In this document: piece after piece, positions 58,344-64,000 of the stretch
Layout: every line of letters starts with the position of its first letter
Position numbering within the stretch: the first letter of the stretch is position 1
Source: Lutibacter oceani
GTDB lineage: Bacteria > Bacteroidota > Bacteroidia > Flavobacteriales > Flavobacteriaceae
Length of the DNA stretch: 64,000 nt
Assembly: GCF_003384935.1 (NCBI RefSeq)
Contig: NZ_QTTQ01000011.1
Location: 124,001 to 188,000 of the forward strand
Reading direction: 5' to 3'
The notes under the pieces: generated by a model
The model's database searches: none
What the model saw: only the letters and a program-made list of their open reading frames with translations
What the model was told of the DNA's origin: nothing
Program-made: the position numbers and the translations under genes

Positions 58344-61300
58344 ATGAAAACAAAGTTTAATGGTTTATTAACGCTAATATTAGCGTTGTTAGTGCAAATT
58401 ACATTTGCGCAAGAGAAAACTGTTACAGGTAAAGTTTCCGATGCAAGCGGTCCATTACCAGGTGTAACAGTTGTAGTTAAAGGTACAAATACAGGTACAC
58501 AAACCGATTTTGACGGTAATTATTCAATTAATGCTGCTACAGGTGCTGTTTTACAATACAGTTACCTTGGAATGCAAGATATTGAAAAAACAGTTGGTGC
58601 TTCTAACGTCATTAATGTCGTTATGAAAGAAAGTGCAGAGGCACTTGAAGAGGTTGTTGTAACTGCAGTTGGTATCAGTAGAAATGAAAAAGAATTAGGA
58701 TACAATGTCCAATCTGTTGCTGCTGAAGATATCAATACAAGACCAAATGCTGATATTGTAAATTCATTAGCAGGTGCAACTTCTGGTGTACAAATTGTAA
58801 GTTCAGCTGGTGATGCTGGAGCTTCTACATTTATTACCATTAGGGGTTCCGCTTCTATTACAGGTAACAACCAACCATTATTTATTGTAAATGGTATGCC
58901 AATTATTTCTGGAGGTGGAAGCAGTGGTGTTGGTGGTGTTAACACTTCAAGTAGATCTATTGATATTAACCCTGATGATATTGAATCTCTTTCAGTATTA
59001 AAAGGTGGTGCTGCAACAGCACTTTATGGTGTACGTGCTGCGAATGGTGCAATTATTATTACTACAAAAAGTGGTAAAAACTTATCTAGCAAAAAAATTG
59101 AATTCCATACATCTTATGGAATTGATGAAGTTTCTCAACTTCCAGGTATGCAAAATACATATGCACAAGGAAATAACGGAGGTTGGATAGGTGGTTTTCA
59201 ACGTTCTTGGGGTCCAAAAATTTCCGATTTAGAATATGATGGTGATGAAACTTACAAATGGGATCCAAATGGAAAATTAGTTCCTAAAGGAACAGGAAAC
59301 GGTAATCCTGCTGTAGCTTACAATCCTTATGACTTTTTCCAAACTGGAACAGTAACTAATAACCGATTAAGTATTAGTAATGGTAGTGATACTGGAAGTT
59401 TTTTCTTCTCTATTTCAAATCTTGATCAAGAAGGAATTATTCCAAACAATCAATATGGAAGAACAACTGTAAGATTAAATGCTACTACTAAAGTTTCTGA
59501 TAATATTAGTTTTGGTGCAGATTTAGCTTATACAAATTCTAGAGCCGTACAAATTCAAAAAGGTTCAAACGTTTCTGGTATTATGCTAGGTCTTTTAAGA
59601 ACTCCTCCAACATTTGATAATAGTGCTGGATATGAATTCCCTGACGGAACACAAAGAAATTACCGTAATGGTGGTGGATATGACAATCCATATTGGACAG
59701 CGAACAATATAGCATTTGATGAAGATGTAAACAGATTCACAGGTAGTGTTAATTTCAATGTAAAATTTAATGACTTCTTTAATATTAGTTATAATGGTGG
59801 ACTTGACTGGTATAACAGACGTTATATAGACCAATTTAAAATTGGATCTAGAGGTGCACCTACTGGGTATTTAGGAGAATATATGTATTATACAGGAATA
59901 TTTAACTCAGATCTTTTATTTAATTTCCAAAAAGATATTACTGAAGATTTTAATGCTAAATTATCACTTGGTAACAACTTCTATTCTACATTTGGAAAAT
60001 CTTTATTTGGAGATGCTGATGGTTTAGAAATTCCTGATTTCTACCAATTAAGTAATACCAGTACAAATACTACCTCAAGTGGTGAAAGTCAATTTAGAAC
60101 AATGGCAGTATTTGCAGATTTACAATTAGGCTATAAAAATATGTTATTCTTAGGTTTAACAGGAAGAAATGACTGGTCAACTACAATGCCAGAAAATAAT
60201 GATTCTGCATTTTACCCATCTGCAAGCTTAGGTTTTGTATTTACAGAATTAGAAGCATTTGATGATATTGACTTTTTAAGTTTTGGTAAATTAAGAGCTT
60301 CTGCTGCGCGTACTGCAAACATTGCAGGACCTTACAATACATCAAGTTATTACTATGGTGCATCAACAGCAGACGGATGGACAAATGGAGTTAATTTCCC
60401 TTACAACGGTGAAACAGGTTTCCAAGTTGGAACAGGTTTAGGAAATCCAGATCTAAAACATGAAACTCAAGATTCTTGGGAGATTGGTACAGATTTAAGA
60501 TTATTCCAAAATAAATTAGGTATCGACTTTACTTATTTTGAAAATAAAAACTCTGATTTATTAATGTCAGTTCCTATTGCTTCTTCAACTGGATTTTCTT
60601 CAGTATTTTTAAATGCTGCATCAATGGAATCTAAAGGTATTGAAATTAGTGTTAATGCTACACCAATTAAAACTGAAAACTTCAAATGGGATATTACAGC
60701 TAACTATACGCAATTTACAAATATTGTAACTGCATTAGCTGAAGGTGTTGAAAACGTATTTTTAGGTGGTTTTACAGTTCCTCAAGTACGTGCAGTTGTT
60801 GGACAAGAATACAGAAGTATTTTTGGTAATGATTGGTATAGAGATGCTAATGGTAGAATTTTAATTAATGATGATCCAACTGATTCTTACAGAGATGGTT
60901 ATCCAATGCCAAATGATGCACAAGGTATGGTTCCAATTGGAGATTTTAATGCTGATTGGACTGCAAACATAACAAATACAGTTTCTTACAAAAACTTTAC
61001 ATTATCAGCATTGCTAGATATTAAAGCAGGTGGTATGATGTATAATGGTACTGCATTTGCAATGAATTACATGGGTACATCTAAAAGAACAGAAAATAGA
61101 GAAGTATATTATACTCCAGAAGGAACAATCGATTTTGATTTAACTCCTGCAGAAAATATTGTTGTAATGGACGGTGTTTATGGTCACGTTGATGCAAATG
61201 GTAATGGTGTTTCTAGTGGTGTTGAAAATGTTACTCCGGTAGTACAGGATGAAGATTGGTTTGAAGGTAATGGTAGTAATTTTGGAGGTGGACCTTCTGT

Positions 61301-61550
61301 TGCTGCTATGGAACCTGCGGATTGGGTAAGATTAAGAAATATTACTTTATCTTATGACATCCCTAAATTCTCAGAAGTAGTAAAAGAAGCTCAAATATAT
61401 TTTACTGGTAAAAATTTATGGATAAGCACTCCATACAGTGGTGTTGACCCAGAAACAAATTTAGGTGGAGCAACTAATGGACAAGGAATGGATTATTTCA
61501 ATAACCCAGGTACAAAATCTTACTTGTTAGGTCTTAAAGTAACATTTTAA
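58344..61550 (+). CDS. SusC/RagA family TonB-linked outer membrane transporter
   Basis: A 1068-residue TonB-dependent transporter. Signal peptide 1-22 (ALLVQITFAQ). The N-terminal CarboxypepD_reg-like domain runs from about 26 to 100 (KTVTGKVSDASGPLPGVTVV, TQTDFDGNYSI). The plug runs from about 120 to 240 with GATSGVQIVSSAGDAGAST, IRGSASITGNNQPLFIVNGM and LKGGAATALYGVRAANGAII. The rest is the barrel, ending YLLGLKVTF. It should import an oligomer with the SusD-like lipoprotein encoded next. No enzyme or anti-sigma/ECF pair is adjacent, so the substrate is not predictable; peptides as well as glycans are possible. Confidence 0.95.
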   Translation: MKTKFNGLLTLILALLVQITFAQEKTVTGKVSDASGPLPGVTVVVKGTNTGTQTDFDGNYSINAATGAVLQYSYLGMQDIEKTVGASNVINVVMKESAEALEEVVVTAVGISRNEKELGYNVQSVAAEDINTRPNADIVNSLAGATSGVQIVSSAGDAGASTFITIRGSASITGNNQPLFIVNGMPIISGGGSSGVGGVNTSSRSIDINPDDIESLSVLKGGAATALYGVRAANGAIIITTKSGKNLSSKKIEFHTSYGIDEVSQLPGMQNTYAQGNNGGWIGGFQRSWGPKISDLEYDGDETYKWDPNGKLVPKGTGNGNPAVAYNPYDFFQTGTVTNNRLSISNGSDTGSFFFSISNLDQEGIIPNNQYGRTTVRLNATTKVSDNISFGADLAYTNSRAVQIQKGSNVSGIMLGLLRTPPTFDNSAGYEFPDGTQRNYRNGGGYDNPYWTANNIAFDEDVNRFTGSVNFNVKFNDFFNISYNGGLDWYNRRYIDQFKIGSRGAPTGYLGEYMYYTGIFNSDLLFNFQKDITEDFNAKLSLGNNFYSTFGKSLFGDADGLEIPDFYQLSNTSTNTTSSGESQFRTMAVFADLQLGYKNMLFLGLTGRNDWSTTMPENNDSAFYPSASLGFVFTELEAFDDIDFLSFGKLRASAARTANIAGPYNTSSYYYGASTADGWTNGVNFPYNGETGFQVGTGLGNPDLKHETQDSWEIGTDLRLFQNKLGIDFTYFENKNSDLLMSVPIASSTGFSSVFLNAASMESKGIEISVNATPIKTENFKWDITANYTQFTNIVTALAEGVENVFLGGFTVPQVRAVVGQEYRSIFGNDWYRDANGRILINDDPTDSYRDGYPMPNDAQGMVPIGDFNADWTANITNTVSYKNFTLSALLDIKAGGMMYNGTAFAMNYMGTSKRTENREVYYTPEGTIDFDLTPAENIVVMDGVYGHVDANGNGVSSGVENVTPVVQDEDWFEGNGSNFGGGPSVAAMEPADWVRLRNITLSYDIPKFSEVVKEAQIYFTGKNLWISTPYSGVDPETNLGGATNGQGMDYFNNPGTKSYLLGLKVTF

Positions 61551-61567
61551 TTAATAAAAATTCAATC

Positions 61568-62950
61568 ATGAGAAATATAAAAATATTTAATATAAAAAGT
61601 TTAGTATTAGTGTTCTCACTAATGCTAATGGGAACTTCTTGTTCTGAGTGGATTGACCACGACTTAAATACAGATCCAGATGCCCCTGCAGATGTTCCTA
61701 TGAACTTGCTTTTACCAGCAATTCAACAATCTATGGGATATAATTTAGTTGGTAACAATACCGTTAGAACAAACAATATCTGGATGCAACAATTTGATGG
61801 TACAGACCGTCAATCATTTACAGAAGCTCGATATGCTCTTAAACCTTCTGATGTAAATAATCCTTGGGGATCTATTTATACTGAAATGTTAATGAATACT
61901 AAATTATTAATTAATAAATCAAAAGCTGAAGGTAAAGAATCTCCTCATTATGAGGGAGTTGGTCAAGTTATGGTTGCTACAACTTTAGGAATAGCTACAG
62001 ACCTATGGGGTGATATGCCTTTTAGTAAGGCGTTTAAAGGAACTGAAAACGTTTTACACCCAGCATATGATTCTCAAGAAAAAATCTATGATACCATTTT
62101 CACTATTTTAGATGATGCAATTGTAAATTTAAGTAGCACTAGTAATGTACTTGATGTATCAGGAGATGTAATATATGGTGGAAATGTTAGCAAATGGAAA
62201 AAAGCTGCTGCATCTATTAAAGCAAGACATGCTTTGCAACTTTCTGAAAAAAATGGAAGTGCTGCATATACACAAGCTTTAGCAGCTGTAGCTAATGGAT
62301 TTACTTCAAATGCAGATGATATGTTAGTTCCTTGGGAAACTGCTAATAAAAATCCTATTTTCCAATTTATGGAACAAAGAGGTGATATTAGAATGGGAGC
62401 AACTTTAGTAAACATGTTGGCCGCAAATGATGATCCAAGATTACCTTTCTATGCCGCAAAAGATGGTGATGGTAATTATACTGGAAGTGAGGCAGGAAGT
62501 GAAAATACTGCTGCATCGCAACCGGGTTCTTATAATGCTGGCGCTGATGCTCCATCTGTATTAATGAGTTATTCAGAACTTAAATTTATTGAAGCTGAAG
62601 CTAAATTAATGTTAGGACAATCAGGCGCTCAAGAAGCTTACGAAGCTGCTGTTGCAGCATCAGTATTAAGAGTTACTGGTAGTGCTAATACTGCTTGGTT
62701 AGATGCTAACATAAATGGTGTAACTGCTACTTTAGAAGATATTATTGTTCAAAAATATATTGCAGGCTATTCTACAAATCAGCCGTATGCAGATTATAGA
62801 AGAACTGGATATCCTAACTTAAGTTTGGCAAATGGTGCTGTTACTGGCTCAATTCCTTCTAGATTCCCTTATGCACAAAGTGAACTAGATTATAATACTG
62901 AAAATGTACCATCTGTTGTTATTACAGATAAAGTATGGTGGGATCAATAA
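61568..62950 (+). CDS. SusD/RagB family nutrient-binding lipoprotein
   Basis: A 460-residue outer-membrane lipoprotein (lipobox MGTSC, Cys25) of the SusD-like type often paired with peptide-type SusC proteins. Features are DLNTDPDAPADVPMNLLLPA, GNNTVRTNNIWMQQFDGTD, ATDLWGDMPFSKAFKG and LMSYSELKFIEAEAKLMLG, followed by helical TPR-like pairs. It forms the lid of the SusC channel and captures the substrate. 17 bp after susC. Confidence 0.93.
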   Translation: MRNIKIFNIKSLVLVFSLMLMGTSCSEWIDHDLNTDPDAPADVPMNLLLPAIQQSMGYNLVGNNTVRTNNIWMQQFDGTDRQSFTEARYALKPSDVNNPWGSIYTEMLMNTKLLINKSKAEGKESPHYEGVGQVMVATTLGIATDLWGDMPFSKAFKGTENVLHPAYDSQEKIYDTIFTILDDAIVNLSSTSNVLDVSGDVIYGGNVSKWKKAAASIKARHALQLSEKNGSAAYTQALAAVANGFTSNADDMLVPWETANKNPIFQFMEQRGDIRMGATLVNMLAANDDPRLPFYAAKDGDGNYTGSEAGSENTAASQPGSYNAGADAPSVLMSYSELKFIEAEAKLMLGQSGAQEAYEAAVAASVLRVTGSANTAWLDANINGVTATLEDIIVQKYIAGYSTNQPYADYRRTGYPNLSLANGAVTGSIPSRFPYAQSELDYNTENVPSVVITDKVWWDQ

Positions 62951-62969
62951 TCTTTAAAAATTATAAAAA

Positions 62970-63896
62970 ATGAAAAAAATATTAAAATATATTACATTCA
63001 TGGCAGCAGCTGTTTTAGCTACTGTTTCATGTAACTATGATGACACGAATTTTGACCTGCTGCATAAAGATGTTGATTTAAATGCAACATATTATGTTCA
63101 ATTTGATAATAACACTTTAGACGCTCAAGTAGGCAGAGATGAAAATGGGAATCCTATAAATGTGCAATCAACTATCCTAGTTACACTAATGGGATTACCT
63201 CAATCTCAGGATATAACTGCAACTATTTCACATAATTCAGCCAGTACTATGACATCAGACATGTACAGTTTATCAACAACTAGTGTTACAATTCCAGCAG
63301 GGAAGACTAGTGCGTCATTTGATTTTAGCACTATTGGTCAAAATATGCCAGAATGTGAATCTGTTAATTTAATTCTAGATTTGAATGCAGGTGACAATGT
63401 AACATCTAGCGATAATGGAAGCAAAGTTAATTTCAATATAAGAAAGATTTCTCCTTCTCCATTAGCAAACGGTGTTTCTGATCTTGCAGGTACTTGGGCA
63501 ATAGGCGAAAGTTATACCAATGGTACTTATTATGATGAAGCTAGTTTTGGTGCTACATGGGACGGAACTAAATTGGTCGCTTCAGGTTTAGGTCAAGCTA
63601 TGATTGATCTTTTCTGGGGTGAACCAGTTGTAGCTGGTGGTGATTTTGACATGATTGTTTCAGAAGATGGAACAGTTACTATTCCAAGACAATATATTTA
63701 CACTACAATATATGCTGGTGCTAATTATGATTATGAAATTGAAGGCTCAGGTACTTGGGTTTCTCTTTGTGGTGAACCTCCTGTAATGAAGATCCAATAT
63801 GATATTTATTATCCTGGTGACGCAGTTGGGCTTGCTGAGACATATGCTGGGTATTTTGGCGCCTCATATTTTGGTGGTGTTTTTACCTTAAAATAA
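62970..63896 (+). CDS. Putative surface lipoprotein of the SusCD operon
   Basis: A 308-residue lipoprotein (lipobox ATVSC, Cys21). Residues about 35-150 look like an Ig-like/Calx-beta-type domain (DITATISHNSASTMTSDMYS, VTIPAGKTSASFDFS), and the C-terminal part has aromatic and glycine-rich strands (GTWAIGESYTNGTYYDEASF). Its place directly after susD matches SusE/F-like surface glycan- or ligand-binding proteins, but the sequence does not show which. It ends the operon before a strong terminator. Confidence 0.75.
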   Translation: MKKILKYITFMAAAVLATVSCNYDDTNFDLLHKDVDLNATYYVQFDNNTLDAQVGRDENGNPINVQSTILVTLMGLPQSQDITATISHNSASTMTSDMYSLSTTSVTIPAGKTSASFDFSTIGQNMPECESVNLILDLNAGDNVTSSDNGSKVNFNIRKISPSPLANGVSDLAGTWAIGESYTNGTYYDEASFGATWDGTKLVASGLGQAMIDLFWGEPVVAGGDFDMIVSEDGTVTIPRQYIYTTIYAGANYDYEIEGSGTWVSLCGEPPVMKIQYDIYYPGDAVGLAETYAGYFGASYFGGVFTLK

Positions 63897-63917
63897 ATAA
63901 TAAATTATAAGATTTTT

Positions 63918-63948
63918 AAACCACCGCAATTGCGGTGGTTTTTTTTTC
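63918..63948 (+). terminator. Terminator of the SusCD operon
   Basis: Stem CCACCGC/GCGGTGG with an AATT loop, flanked by A and a run of nine T. Confidence 0.95.
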
Positions 63949-64000
63949 TAAAAAACACTATCTATTTATAATGCCATTTAATTTTGTTTTTTGTGTTTTT

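Overview
The window is AT-rich chromosomal DNA from a member of the Bacteroidota, most likely a marine or sediment Flavobacteriaceae species; the genus cannot be fixed from the sequence alone. The evidence is a SusC/SusD pair, Bacteroidota-type promoters (TAnnTTTG near -7, TTTG near -33), few Shine-Dalgarno sequences, an arginine decarboxylase/agmatinase/deoxyhypusine-synthase-like polyamine operon, a fused CcsBA cytochrome c maturation protein, and a str-S10-spc-alpha ribosomal block that lacks tuf. I found no tRNA, rRNA, CRISPR array, phage gene or transposase.

Layout. 1-4006: the 3' end of gatA, then a single reading frame that fuses GatB to aspartyl-tRNA synthetase. 4061-7787: a DUF423 membrane protein and two lipoprotein enzymes (a CocE/NonD-type hydrolase and a PQQ-type sugar dehydrogenase). 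7793-13840 (minus strand): a cytochrome c-dependent nitric oxide reductase cluster (norC, norB, norQ, norD, a norE-like gene and a small oxidase-subunit-IV-like gene) headed by an Rrf2 regulator. 13897-19308: tryptophanase, the divergent ccsBA and a small TPR-like membrane protein. 19369-24905: a LysM/periplasmic-binding protein, guaA and the divergent gyrB. 25018-28616 (minus): speA, speB, a DHS-like gene and a small acidic protein. 28937-32757 (minus): yaaA, a CAT-like acetyltransferase, a second Rrf2 regulator and two arginine-deiminase-superfamily hydrolases. 32841-38346 (minus): two different citrate synthases, enolase and carA. 38384-56262 (minus): a small exported protein, then rplQ back to rpsL. 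56395-63896 (plus): an Omp85-family protein and a SusC-SusD-lipoprotein operon.

How the parts fit. The nor genes, ccsBA (which matures the c-type cytochromes that NorC and its electron donor need) and the eukaryote-type citrate synthase each carry a CRP/FNR-type half-site pair (TGAY-N4-RTCA) centred 32-33 bp upstream of a -7 element. This suggests one redox-responsive regulator for nitric oxide respiration, cytochrome c assembly and entry to the TCA cycle. The polyamine operon encodes arginine to agmatine to putrescine, and its DHS-like enzyme is most simply read as making homospermidine. The GatB-AspRS fusion joins charging of tRNA(Asn) with aspartate to the amidation step; its anticodon-binding domain has the His seen in non-discriminating enzymes.

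Most calls rest on remembered family motifs rather than searches. Regulatory sites were found by eye in AT-rich DNA and are hypotheses.
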